Below, piece by piece: positions 25,973-34,528 of a DNA stretch of 64,000 nt. Origin of the DNA: Photorhabdus cinerea (GTDB lineage: Bacteria; Pseudomonadota; Gammaproteobacteria; Enterobacterales; Enterobacteriaceae); NCBI RefSeq assembly GCF_011189575.1, contig NZ_PUJW01000009.1:132045-196044 (forward strand), given 5' to 3'. Within the stretch, counting starts at the first letter, position 1. The number at the start of each line of letters is the position of its first letter. Both the position numbers and the translations under genes were made by a program. The notes below the pieces were generated by a model. It saw only the letters and a program-made list of their open reading frames with translations. It was not told the DNA's origin and did not search any database.

Positions 25973-26890
25973 ATGTCTGAACAAAATTCCATTCAATTTG
26001 AAGAACAGCTTAAAACCTATCAGCAACGGGTCAATAAGGTTCTGATAAACACATTATCTTCACTGGCGTTTTCAAATAGCCCACTGGTTCAAGCAATGCG
26101 GCATGGCACTTTACTTGGTGGCAAGCGCCTGCGCCCATTTTTAGTTTATGCAGTCGGTGAAATGTTTGGATTATCCGCCAACAATCTGGATGCTCCAGCC
26201 GCAGCTGTTGAATGTATTCACGCTTATTCCTTAATTCATGATGACTTACCCGCCATGGATAACGATGATTTACGCCGAGGGCAACCAACCTGCCATATTA
26301 AATTTGGAGAAGCTCACGCTATCCTGGCGGGAGATGCACTACAGGCTTTGGCATTTGAAATCTTATCTAAAAGAGAAATGCCAGATGTTACAACGGCTGA
26401 TCGTCTTGAAATGCTGGCTGAATTAGCAACAGCCAGTGGCATAGCCGGCATGTGTGGCGGCCAATCCCTGGACTTAGAAGCTGAAGGTAAACACATTGAT
26501 CTTCATGCGCTAGAACAAATTCATCGTCATAAAACTGGAGCTCTTATCCGTTGTGCTGTCAGAATGGGAGCCTATGGTGCAGGCCAGAGTGGGTGTGACG
26601 CTTTACCTGAATTGGATCAGTACGCTCAGGCTATTGGCCTCGCTTTCCAGGTTCAGGATGATATTCTTGATGTTATTGGCAGTACTGAAATGATCGGGAA
26701 ACGTCAAGGCAGTGACCAACAGTTAGGAAAAAGCACCTATCCCGCATTATTAGGGTTAGAACAAGCACAGCAAAAAGCACACGAACTGTATCAAGAAGCA
26801 CTAAAAGCGCTGAGTAAACTGGAAGAAAAATCTTATAACACAACAACGCTGCGCACACTTGCCAGCTTTATCATTGAACGTAATAGCTAA
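25973..26890 (+). CDS. ispA: Farnesyl diphosphate synthase
   Basis: Condenses DMAPP/GPP with IPP to make farnesyl diphosphate for undecaprenyl, quinone and heme O synthesis. From ATG 25973 the product is 305 residues beginning MSEQNSIQFEEQLKTYQQ. Both aspartate-rich motifs are present: DDLPAMDNDD (FARM) and FQVQDDILDVIG (SARM), along with GGKRLRP. A frame from 25943 would run into xseB and is rejected. Its product is also the prenyl donor for CyoE in this window. Confidence 0.98.
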   Translation: MSEQNSIQFEEQLKTYQQRVNKVLINTLSSLAFSNSPLVQAMRHGTLLGGKRLRPFLVYAVGEMFGLSANNLDAPAAAVECIHAYSLIHDDLPAMDNDDLRRGQPTCHIKFGEAHAILAGDALQALAFEILSKREMPDVTTADRLEMLAELATASGIAGMCGGQSLDLEAEGKHIDLHALEQIHRHKTGALIRCAVRMGAYGAGQSGCDALPELDQYAQAIGLAFQVQDDILDVIGSTEMIGKRQGSDQQLGKSTYPALLGLEQAQQKAHELYQEALKALSKLEEKSYNTTTLRTLASFIIERNS

Positions 26891-26952
26891 TGTTTGCTGG
26901 TAAATTTATCCACTGGCAACTCTATTAATAAACACTTCTTAACGAGCATCAA

Positions 26953-28818
26953 ATGAGCATTGATATAGCCAAATACCCAACATTGGCATTAGCGGAAAAT
27001 CCTGAAGAACTTCGTATGTTGCCAAGAGAGAGCCTGCCGAAGTTATGTGATGAACTTCGGCAATTCCTGCTAAACAGTGTCAGTCGCTCTAGTGGTCATT
27101 TTGCCTCCGGTCTTGGTACCGTTGAGCTGACTGTGGCGTTACATTATATTTATAAAACGCCTTTCGATAAGCTGGTATGGGATGTCGGTCATCAGGCTTA
27201 TCCTCATAAGATCCTGACAGGACGTCGAGATCGTATTGATACAATTCGTCAAAAGAATGGGCTTCATCCTTTCCCATGGCGAGATGAAAGTGAATACGAC
27301 ACCTTATGCGTCGGGCACTCATCTACCTCTATCAGCGCTGGATTAGGTATGGCAATTGCCGCTCAGCGCGAAGGCAAAGACCGTCGTACAGTCTGCGTTA
27401 TTGGTGACGGCGCGATAACTGCCGGTATGGCTTTCGAAGCGATGAACCATGCAGGGGATATTGACCCAGATATACTGGTCATTCTCAATGACAACGAAAT
27501 GTCTATCTCAGAGAACGTCGGGGCGCTAAATAACCATCTGGCTCAGCTTCTTTCCGGTAAACTCTACACCACATTACGGGAAGGTGGAAAAAAAGTCTTT
27601 TCCAACCTACCTCCGATTAAAGAACTACTGAAAAAAACAGAAGAACACATCAAAGGAATGGTCATTCCTGGCACTCTGTTTGAAGAGTTGGGTTTTAACT
27701 ACATTGGGCCAATTGACGGGCATGATGTACTGACATTGACCCAGACCCTGAAAAACATGCGAGAGTTGAAAGGGCCGCAACTACTGCACATCATGACCAA
27801 AAAAGGCCGTGGCTATGCCCCCGCCGAAAAAGATCCTATCAGCTGGCATGCGGTGCCTAAATTTGATCCAGCGACGGGTACATTACCTAAAAGTTCAGAC
27901 AACCGCCCTACTTTCTCCAAAATCTTTGGGGAGTGGTTATGTGAAGAAGCGGCTAATGATAAAAAGCTAATGGCAATCACACCGGCGATGCGTGAAGGTT
28001 CTGGTATGGTGCGTTTCTCCCGCGAATACCCCGATCAATACTTTGATGTCGCTATCGCAGAGCAACATGCCGTCACTTTTGCCGCAGGTCTGGCAATTGG
28101 TGGTTACAAGCCTATTGTCGCTATCTATTCAACATTCCTACAACGTGCTTATGACCAAGTTATTCACGATGTTGCAATCCAGAATCTGCCAGTCCTGTTT
28201 GCAATAGATCGCGGTGGTATCGTTGGCGCTGATGGTCAAACACACCAAGGAGCCTTCGATCTCTCATTCCTGCGTTGTATTCCTAACATAGTGATTATGG
28301 CGCCAAGTGACGAGAACGAATGTCGCCAGATGCTACACACAGGCTATCATTATCAGCAAGGTCCGGTAGCCGTGCGCTATCCACGAGGAACAGGAACTGG
28401 CGCAGAACTTCAACCATTTAAACAATTACCAATTGGTAAAGGTGTTATTCGTCGTCAGGGTAAGAAAGTTGCTATTCTAAACTTTGGTACCCTGTTACCC
28501 GATGCAATGACCGCAGCTGAATCACTGGATGCAACTGTTATTGATATGCGCTTTGTTAAGCCACTAGATAAAGAATTGATTCTGGAAATGGCTGGCCGCC
28601 ATGATTTACTGGTCACTCTGGAAGAAAACGCCATCATGGGCGGTGCTGGAAGCGGTGTTAACGAACTACTGATGCAAGAAGGTCATCTTGTGCAGATTCT
28701 AAATATCGGCCTACCTGACCAATTTGTACCACAAGGTAGCCAGGAAGAAATCAGAGCTGATTTAGGACTGGATGCTACCGGTATTAAAAATAGCATTAAC
28801 AAAAGGCTGTTGTCCTAA
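26953..28818 (+). CDS. dxs: 1-deoxy-D-xylulose-5-phosphate synthase
   Basis: Thiamine-diphosphate enzyme joining pyruvate and glyceraldehyde 3-phosphate, the first step of the MEP isoprenoid pathway. The 621 residues include the ThDP motif GDGAITAGMAFEAMN (near 150), the catalytic His of DVGHQAYPHK, and the transketolase-type pyrimidine domain with DVAIAEQHAVTFAAG (near 370). Length matches E. coli. Lies 62 bases after ispA. yajO, its usual downstream neighbour in E. coli, is absent. Confidence 0.99.
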   Translation: MSIDIAKYPTLALAENPEELRMLPRESLPKLCDELRQFLLNSVSRSSGHFASGLGTVELTVALHYIYKTPFDKLVWDVGHQAYPHKILTGRRDRIDTIRQKNGLHPFPWRDESEYDTLCVGHSSTSISAGLGMAIAAQREGKDRRTVCVIGDGAITAGMAFEAMNHAGDIDPDILVILNDNEMSISENVGALNNHLAQLLSGKLYTTLREGGKKVFSNLPPIKELLKKTEEHIKGMVIPGTLFEELGFNYIGPIDGHDVLTLTQTLKNMRELKGPQLLHIMTKKGRGYAPAEKDPISWHAVPKFDPATGTLPKSSDNRPTFSKIFGEWLCEEAANDKKLMAITPAMREGSGMVRFSREYPDQYFDVAIAEQHAVTFAAGLAIGGYKPIVAIYSTFLQRAYDQVIHDVAIQNLPVLFAIDRGGIVGADGQTHQGAFDLSFLRCIPNIVIMAPSDENECRQMLHTGYHYQQGPVAVRYPRGTGTGAELQPFKQLPIGKGVIRRQGKKVAILNFGTLLPDAMTAAESLDATVIDMRFVKPLDKELILEMAGRHDLLVTLEENAIMGGAGSGVNELLMQEGHLVQILNIGLPDQFVPQGSQEEIRADLGLDATGIKNSINKRLLS

Positions 28819-29252
28819 CTGAAAACTACAGCCGTAAAAACCAAAAATCTGCGTTTTTTCTGATGAATACAACTCTGAAAAACCGTGGGACTTAAGCTTT
28901 CAATGAATGTATTGCCTAAAGTGGCCCCTTTGGCAATACATCTTAAAGAGAAATGGCTTAAACAGGCGGTGTTTAATACCGGCGGCAACAGAGCCAGCTC
29001 AGGGAGATGATTAAGTTGCAGATGAAATAGCTGATTGGGGATTATAAGGTAAGATGATCATAAAAAGGCCGGAAGATCTTCCAGCCTTATTAAATATGTT
29101 TCAGGATAAATTAGAGAACCCCAAATTTATATACCCAAGAAACTTCAAGATGCAGTTTCTAGCACCTGAAAATGGTCGTTAATTCTAGACATCAGCGAAT
29201 CCGCTACATCAATGCAGCGCGCCAAACTTAGTACCAATCTCATTAGCGCATA
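28819..29252. other. Gene-free region between dxs and pgpA
   Basis: No coding frame is supported. The region holds a strong hairpin at 29065-29088, and near 29130 a 26-base stretch (TATACCCAAGAAACTTCAAG then ATGCAG) that resembles the left end of an ERIC element without the rest. It occupies the place of E. coli yajO, of which I see no trace. Confidence 0.55.
29061..29088 (-). terminator. Terminator of the rib-nus-thi-pgp operon
   Basis: Near-perfect palindrome AAGGC-C-GGAAGA / TCTTCC-A-GCCTT. Read on the minus strand it is followed by TTTTTATG, and on the plus strand by ATTAAATATG, so it may also stop dxs transcripts. Confidence 0.65.
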
Positions 29253-29744
29253 TCAGAAAGCAAAAACCTGATAGAACACTAATAACCAGACAATCACGAA
29301 CGAGAATATAGCCGCGATAATATCATCCAACATGATACCTAATCCACCGTGAACATAGCGATCAAACCAGCGAATTGGCCACGGCTTCCACATATCAAAA
29401 ATACGGAACACAATAAAACCAGTCAAAACCCACTGCCAGTTAATAACTGGAATTGCCATCAGTGTGATCCACATACCAATAAATTCGTCCCAAACAATAC
29501 TGCCGTGGTCATGTACTTTCATATCATCAGAAGTACGCTGGCAAATCATTATCCCAAACAACATCCCGATAATAATAACCAACCAGCAAATCCATTCTGG
29601 AAATTGCATCAGTAATAACCAAAATGGAATAGAAGCCACAGATCCCATTGTCCCCGGTATTATCGGTGATAAACCACTACCAAAACCTGTCGCTAATAAA
29701 TGCCAGGGATTACTCATCCGTAAACGACGTTTGGCTTCATCCAT
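29253..29744 (-). CDS. pgpA: Phosphatidylglycerophosphatase A
   Basis: Inner-membrane phosphatase making phosphatidylglycerol. From ATG 29744 the product is 163 residues (MDEAKRRLRMSNPWHLLATG) with GLSPIIPGTMGSVASIPF, a family motif, and the acidic stretch DEFIGMWITL. Four hydrophobic segments. AAGGAGGAAACTC precedes this start and it overlaps the end of thiL by eight bases; a longer frame from 29771 lies further inside thiL. Last gene of the operon. Confidence 0.96.
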   Translation of the reverse strand: MDEAKRRLRMSNPWHLLATGFGSGLSPIIPGTMGSVASIPFWLLLMQFPEWICWLVIIIGMLFGIMICQRTSDDMKVHDHGSIVWDEFIGMWITLMAIPVINWQWVLTGFIVFRIFDMWKPWPIRWFDRYVHGGLGIMLDDIIAAIFSFVIVWLLVFYQVFAF

Positions 29745-30726
29745 GAGTTTCCTCCTTAATAAAATGATCAAACCCTTTCAGATCCAATTTAATCTCTTTA
29801 TTATTGCTGTAGTAACGGATTCCTTCCGATTCCGGCATAATCTGTCCGATACAACTAAAACTAGCCCCAGTATGAGCCAACGCGATTTCTAAAGCACCCC
29901 GATTCCTTTCCGGGACGGTAAAACATAATTCATAGTCTTCCCCGCCACTCAAAGCCCACATCAGAGCCTGCTGTGGTTCAATATATTGGCTCATCGCATC
30001 GGAGTAAGGAATTGCATCCAGATTTATTCTGGCCCCACATCGACTGGCTTTCAGGATGTGCCCCAAATCGGAAATCAATCCATCAGACAAATCAATTGCT
30101 GATGTTGCCAGCCCACGCAGCGCCTGTCCTTGCAAAATACGAGGCTGCGGCCTGAGATGACGTTGGATCAACCAATTACAGGCTTCAGGATCAGCGATCT
30201 GCAAACGGTTTTGTAACAGAGCCAAACCCGCCGCACTATCACCCAGCGATCCACTCACATAAATCCAATCGCCATTTTTTGCGCTAGCACGTCTCAATGC
30301 TCTGCCTACGGGAACCAAACCATGAATCGTCAACGTGAGACTCATTGGTCCGAGGGTGGTATCACCACCAATAAGTTGCATACCATAGTAGTTCAATTGT
30401 TCAAACAAGCTATCGCTGAACCCTCTCAGCCAACTTTCATCTACTTCCGGTAATGTTAACGCCAATGAAAGCCAAGCAGGATCGGCACCAACAGCCGCCA
30501 AATCACTAAGATTCACAGCAAGAGATTTATAAGCTAAATCTTCAGGAGAGATATCAGGTAAGAAATGAACGCCTGAAACCAAGGTATCAGTACTAACAGC
30601 CAATTGCTGTTTATCGGCTATCGTCATCAATGCACAGTCGTCACCAATACCAAGATTGACATCACGCCGATTAGTTGCCTGCCGATCAAAATAACGTGCA
30701 ATGAGGTCAAATTCGCCACATGCCAT
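29737..30726 (-). CDS. thiL: Thiamine-monophosphate kinase
   Basis: Phosphorylates thiamine monophosphate to the cofactor thiamine diphosphate, used for example by Dxs in this window. The 329 residues show the AIR-synthase-like fold with the N-terminal FDLIARYF and GIGDDCALM, the GVHFLPDISPEDLAYKSLAV loop, and SAIDLSDGLISDLGHIL. ATG start; the gene lies 98 bases after nusB and overlaps pgpA. Confidence 0.97.
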   Translation of the reverse strand: MACGEFDLIARYFDRQATNRRDVNLGIGDDCALMTIADKQQLAVSTDTLVSGVHFLPDISPEDLAYKSLAVNLSDLAAVGADPAWLSLALTLPEVDESWLRGFSDSLFEQLNYYGMQLIGGDTTLGPMSLTLTIHGLVPVGRALRRASAKNGDWIYVSGSLGDSAAGLALLQNRLQIADPEACNWLIQRHLRPQPRILQGQALRGLATSAIDLSDGLISDLGHILKASRCGARINLDAIPYSDAMSQYIEPQQALMWALSGGEDYELCFTVPERNRGALEIALAHTGASFSCIGQIMPESEGIRYYSNNKEIKLDLKGFDHFIKEETHG

Positions 30727-30824
30727 AATAAAATCCCAAAAAGTTACTGATGATTATGAATATAAGGCCGGGGATAACCGGCCTTACAAATCATCGTCTA
30801 CAGTGGGAAAAACCCGGCGAGCAG

Positions 30825-31244
30825 TTACTTTCTTTTCTTACGTACTGCTGGACCAGATTTATCCAGTACCCCGTTCACGAATTTGTGACTATCTTCAGCA
30901 CCGAAGACTTTTGCCAATTCGATAGCTTCGTTAATAGCCACTTTATAAGGGACATCATCACGATAACTTAGTTCAAACATAGCAACACGTAAAATGGCTT
31001 TTTCTACCTGACCTAACTCTTCGAGCTGACGGGAAAGATAAGGAGCCATCAAAGCATCCAGTTTAACCGCGTTCACAGCTACCCCTGACAGCAATTCACG
31101 AAAATAGGTTACGTCAACACCAGTGACGTCCTGCTCCGACAGAAACTGTAATTCAACATCAGCAATGTCATTGCCAGATAACTGCCATGAGTATATAGCC
31201 TGAACAGCACACTCACGAGCACGACGACGAGCAGCAGGTTTCAC
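30825..31244 (-). CDS. nusB: Transcription antitermination factor NusB
   Basis: Binds boxA RNA with NusE (S10) to promote rRNA antitermination. The 139-residue all-helical product MKPAARRRARECAVQAIYSW is normal in length and contains RVAMFELSYRDDVPYKVAINEA and AIELAKVFGAEDSHKFVNGV, both conserved. GTG start preceded by TTAAGGGGAATC, 26 bases after ribH. Confidence 0.98.
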   Translation of the reverse strand: MKPAARRRARECAVQAIYSWQLSGNDIADVELQFLSEQDVTGVDVTYFRELLSGVAVNAVKLDALMAPYLSRQLEELGQVEKAILRVAMFELSYRDDVPYKVAINEAIELAKVFGAEDSHKFVNGVLDKSGPAVRKKRK

Positions 31245-31270
31245 AAGATTCCCCTTAATTAAAACTAAAA

Positions 31271-31741
31271 TCAGCCTTTAATGGCATTAATTACATTGAC
31301 CATTTCCAAAGCGGTTAATGCAGCTTCTGCACCTTTATTACCCGCCTTAGTTCCAGCGCGCTCAATCGCCTGTTCAATGCTTTCTGTAGTAAGAACACCA
31401 AATGCTACTGGAATTTCACTGGTCATTGCCACATTAGACAGACCGGAACTACATTCACCAGCAACGTATTCAAAGTGAGCTGTACCACCGCGGATAACTG
31501 TACCCAGCGCGATAACTGCGTCATATTTTTGGGTTTCAACCAGTGTTTTCACCGTCAATGGTAATTCATATGCACCAGGAACCCAGACAACAGTAATATT
31601 TTCTGAGGCAACCTGACCGATACGCTCAAGCGCATCTACCGCGCCGTCTAACAGACTGTCATTAATGAAGTTGTTAAAACGTGCAATAGCAATCGCCACA
31701 CGAACTTGTGGAGCTGCAACAACACCTTTGATTACGTTCAT
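31271..31741 (-). CDS. ribH: 6,7-dimethyl-8-ribityllumazine synthase
   Basis: Penultimate riboflavin enzyme, joining the ribitylamino-pyrimidine with dihydroxybutanone phosphate. The 156 residues contain ARFNNFINDSLLDGAVDAL, VWVPGAYELP, and the GTVIRGGTAHFEYVAGECS active-site segment. AAAGGAAGGCT precedes the ATG. Called ribE in E. coli nomenclature. Confidence 0.98.
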   Translation of the reverse strand: MNVIKGVVAAPQVRVAIAIARFNNFINDSLLDGAVDALERIGQVASENITVVWVPGAYELPLTVKTLVETQKYDAVIALGTVIRGGTAHFEYVAGECSSGLSNVAMTSEIPVAFGVLTTESIEQAIERAGTKAGNKGAEAALTALEMVNVINAIKG

Positions 31742-31867
31742 AGCCTTCCTTTATCTGTTCATATCCGCAGGGGGGCGGATTCTATCATATTCTTTCGTTA
31801 GCTGCGCCTGCCGATTTAGCAACAAAGTATAGAAACAAGCAAACTAACCCATATTTCATACATTCAA

Positions 31868-32977
31868 TCAGTATACAGGCCGCAGGCGCAGGCGAAGATC
31901 AGGCCCAACTTGCTGTACATCAAAAATGTTAAATTCTGGCGCCTCGGCTAGATTTTTAAGTTCAGGAATAGTAAACAAACCACAAGCGGTATCACCCAGC
32001 ACCTTTGGTGCGACATAAAGAACCAGCTCATCCACCAGCCCCAAGTTCAACAATGCGCCAGCCAATAACGGACCGCATTCTGCCCAAACAGTATTAATCT
32101 GACGTTTGCCCAGTTGCATCATCAGTAATACTAAATCCACTCCAACATCATGAGCAGGCAGCAGTATCTGCTCTACATTTTCAGGCCAATTATCTTCATC
32201 CGCTTTGGTTCGTACCAACCAACAATGACCAGGTTGTTGTATGACCTGATGATGCGGAGCAACACGATTCTGACTGTCAACAATGACACGCACTGGCTGA
32301 CGAAGATTTTCCTCCGGATAAACCGCCTGAGTTTCTGCATCCAGTTCGTTCCAACGAACCGTCAAGTAAGGATTATCAGCCAGAACCGTGCTGCTGGAAC
32401 TCAGAATTGCGCTACACTGAGCACGGAGTTTCTGCACATCATAACGAGACTGTAATGATGTAATCCATTTACTTTCTCCGGAAGCTAGCGCAGTTCGCCC
32501 ATCAAGAGAAGAAGCCATCTTCAGTTGAACATACGGGAACCCTGTACGCATCCGCTTCAGAAATCCCCGGTTAAGGGATTCCGCTTCCGCCATCATCAAT
32601 CCATGTTCTACTTCAATACCCGCCTGTTGCAGCTTATAAAGCCCTCTTCCCGCTACTTGAGGATTAGGATCTTGCATAGCGGTAACCACACGGTTGACAC
32701 CAGCCGTAACCAAGGCATCAGCACAAGGAGGCGTTTTACCGTGATGACTGCATGGTTCAAGAGTGACATAAGCGGTTGAACCTTTGGCTTTATCTCCGGC
32801 CATCCGTAAAGCATGAACTTCAGCATGCGGGCCACCAGAACGTAAATGAAAACCTTCCCCGACAATCTGTCCATCACGCACAATTACACAACCAACGTTG
32901 GGATTAGGTGATGTGGTAAAACGTCCCTGACGCGCCAATTCAAGCGCGCGCGCCATATATTTTTCATCTCTATTCAC
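31868..32977 (-). CDS. ribD: Bifunctional riboflavin biosynthesis deaminase/reductase RibD
   Basis: Deaminates the pyrimidine product of GTP cyclohydrolase II and then reduces its ribosyl chain. From GTG 32977 the product is 369 residues. The N-terminal deaminase has the zinc site HAEVHALRMAG and EPCSHHGKTPPCADAL; the C-terminal NADPH reductase contains KMASSLDGRTALASGESKWI and GPLLAGALL. I chose the GTG at 32977 because homologues start two or three residues before DEKYMARALELA; a frame from 33055 would run back into nrdR. Starts seven bases after the nrdR stop. Confidence 0.96.
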   Translation of the reverse strand: MNRDEKYMARALELARQGRFTTSPNPNVGCVIVRDGQIVGEGFHLRSGGPHAEVHALRMAGDKAKGSTAYVTLEPCSHHGKTPPCADALVTAGVNRVVTAMQDPNPQVAGRGLYKLQQAGIEVEHGLMMAEAESLNRGFLKRMRTGFPYVQLKMASSLDGRTALASGESKWITSLQSRYDVQKLRAQCSAILSSSSTVLADNPYLTVRWNELDAETQAVYPEENLRQPVRVIVDSQNRVAPHHQVIQQPGHCWLVRTKADEDNWPENVEQILLPAHDVGVDLVLLMMQLGKRQINTVWAECGPLLAGALLNLGLVDELVLYVAPKVLGDTACGLFTIPELKNLAEAPEFNIFDVQQVGPDLRLRLRPVY

Positions 32978-32984
32978 TAGCTTA

Positions 32985-33434
32985 TTAATCCTGTAATTTA
33001 GCAATCTCTTCGCCAAATTCACGAATATCTTCAAAGCTGCGGTAGACGGATGCAAAACGGATATAGGCGACTTTATCCAATTTCTTCAACTCATCCATTA
33101 CCAAATTACCAATCATCTTAGATGGAATTTCCCGTTCACCGGTAGCTCGTAACTGAGATTTAATATAGCTAATCGCCATTTCTACATCATCAGAACTGAC
33201 CGGGCGTTTCTCCAGTGCTTTTTGCATACCGCGCCGTAATTTTTCTTCATCAAATGGCTCCCGGATATCATCACTTTTTATCACTCTCGGCATAACCAAC
33301 TCAGCCATTTCAAAAGTGGTGAATCGTTCATGACACTCAAGACACTGGCGCCGTCGGCGCACCTGCGAACCATCCCCGACCAAACGGGAGTCAATCACTT
33401 TGGTATCAACAGCAGCACAAAATGGGCAATGCAT
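32985..33434 (-). CDS. nrdR: Ribonucleotide reductase transcriptional repressor NrdR
   Basis: ATP/dATP-sensing repressor of ribonucleotide reductase operons. The 149 residues begin with a zinc ribbon (MHCPFCAAVDTKVIDSR and RRQCLECHERFTTFE, four cysteines), followed by the ATP-cone domain. Length is standard. First gene of nrdR-ribD-ribH-nusB-thiL-pgpA. Confidence 0.98.
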   Translation of the reverse strand: MHCPFCAAVDTKVIDSRLVGDGSQVRRRRQCLECHERFTTFEMAELVMPRVIKSDDIREPFDEEKLRRGMQKALEKRPVSSDDVEMAISYIKSQLRATGEREIPSKMIGNLVMDELKKLDKVAYIRFASVYRSFEDIREFGEEIAKLQD

Positions 33435-33487
33435 ATCGTTTCCTGATGGTTAATACGAACTAAATTTACAGTTTATCCTTAATCTGA

Positions 33488-33527
33488 ATAAAAAACACCC
33501 TGTCAGCCGGATACTCACAGGGTGTTT
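33488..33527 (-). terminator. Intrinsic terminator after secF
   Basis: Perfect 11-bp stem AAACACCCTGT / ACAGGGTGTTT followed on the minus strand by TTTTTATTC, between secF and nrdR. Confidence 0.88.
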
Positions 33528-33549
33528 AAACAGCATCAAGGCAGAATGA

Positions 33550-34518
33550 TTAAGGCAATAAAGATGGCTGATCAGCCCCTTCCTTATCAACCTTTTGCTG
33601 GATCATGTGTTCACGCTTCATACCCAGTTTCAACGCTAATGCGGAAGCAACATAGATAGAAGATATCGTACCGATAGAAACACCGATTAACATCGCCAGT
33701 GAGAACCCCTTCAGCATCGCGCCACCAAAAATATACAACATCAGTACCACCAATAAGGTTGTCGCAGAAGTCATAATGGTACGACTCAGTGTTTGGGTCA
33801 GAGACACATTCATAATTTCATACGACGTACCGCGGCGGATCTTACGGAAGTTTTCACGGATACGGTCAGAAACCACGATACTGTCATTCAGTGAGTAACC
33901 AATAACAGACATCAGCGACGCCACAATTGTCAGGTCAATCTCAATATGGAACAACGACAGTACCCCTAGCGTGATGACGACGTCATGCGCAAGCGCGAGA
34001 ACCGCACCCAATGCCAGCCGCCATTCAAACCGGAATCCAACATAAATCAAGATACAGATAAGCGCCGCCAGCAACGCCATGGCACCATTTTGAGCGAGTT
34101 CAGCACCGACACTCGGCCCAACAATTTCAACGCGATTTACATTCGCATCTTTATCAACGGTGTCATTGATAACCTTGATCACCTTTTTGCTCAGCTCTTC
34201 ATTAGCAGCACCTGTAACCGGTGGCATACGCACCATCACGTCACGACTACTTCCGAAATTTTGCAACAGGGGATCTGCAAAACCCGCTTTTGCCAGGTTA
34301 TCACGCATTTTATCCAGATCAGCCGGTTTACTGAGCTTAATTTCGATTACCGTACCACCGGTAAAATCCAATCCCCAGTTAAAACCGCGAGTTGCCATCA
34401 CAAAAATAGAAGCCACCAACAGCAGCAACGAAATTCCGAAAGCAACGTTGTCCCAGCGCATAAAGTCGTAGACTTTACGACCATAGTTCAATTGTTCAAC
34501 AGTATAATCCTGTGCCAC
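33550..34518 (-). CDS. secF: Protein-export membrane protein SecF
   Basis: RND-family partner of SecD that uses the proton gradient to help pull exported proteins across the inner membrane. From GTG 34518 (VAQDYTVEQLNYGRKVYDFM) the product is 322 residues with six membrane helices, a periplasmic domain after helix 1, and the conserved GYSLNDSIVVSDRIRENFRK in the cytoplasmic-side loop. AAGGAGCTCGTT precedes the start. A frame from 34563 would extend into secD. Ten bases after secD. Confidence 0.97.
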   Translation of the reverse strand: MAQDYTVEQLNYGRKVYDFMRWDNVAFGISLLLLVASIFVMATRGFNWGLDFTGGTVIEIKLSKPADLDKMRDNLAKAGFADPLLQNFGSSRDVMVRMPPVTGAANEELSKKVIKVINDTVDKDANVNRVEIVGPSVGAELAQNGAMALLAALICILIYVGFRFEWRLALGAVLALAHDVVITLGVLSLFHIEIDLTIVASLMSVIGYSLNDSIVVSDRIRENFRKIRRGTSYEIMNVSLTQTLSRTIMTSATTLLVVLMLYIFGGAMLKGFSLAMLIGVSIGTISSIYVASALALKLGMKREHMIQQKVDKEGADQPSLLP

Positions 34519-34528
34519 AACGAGCTCC

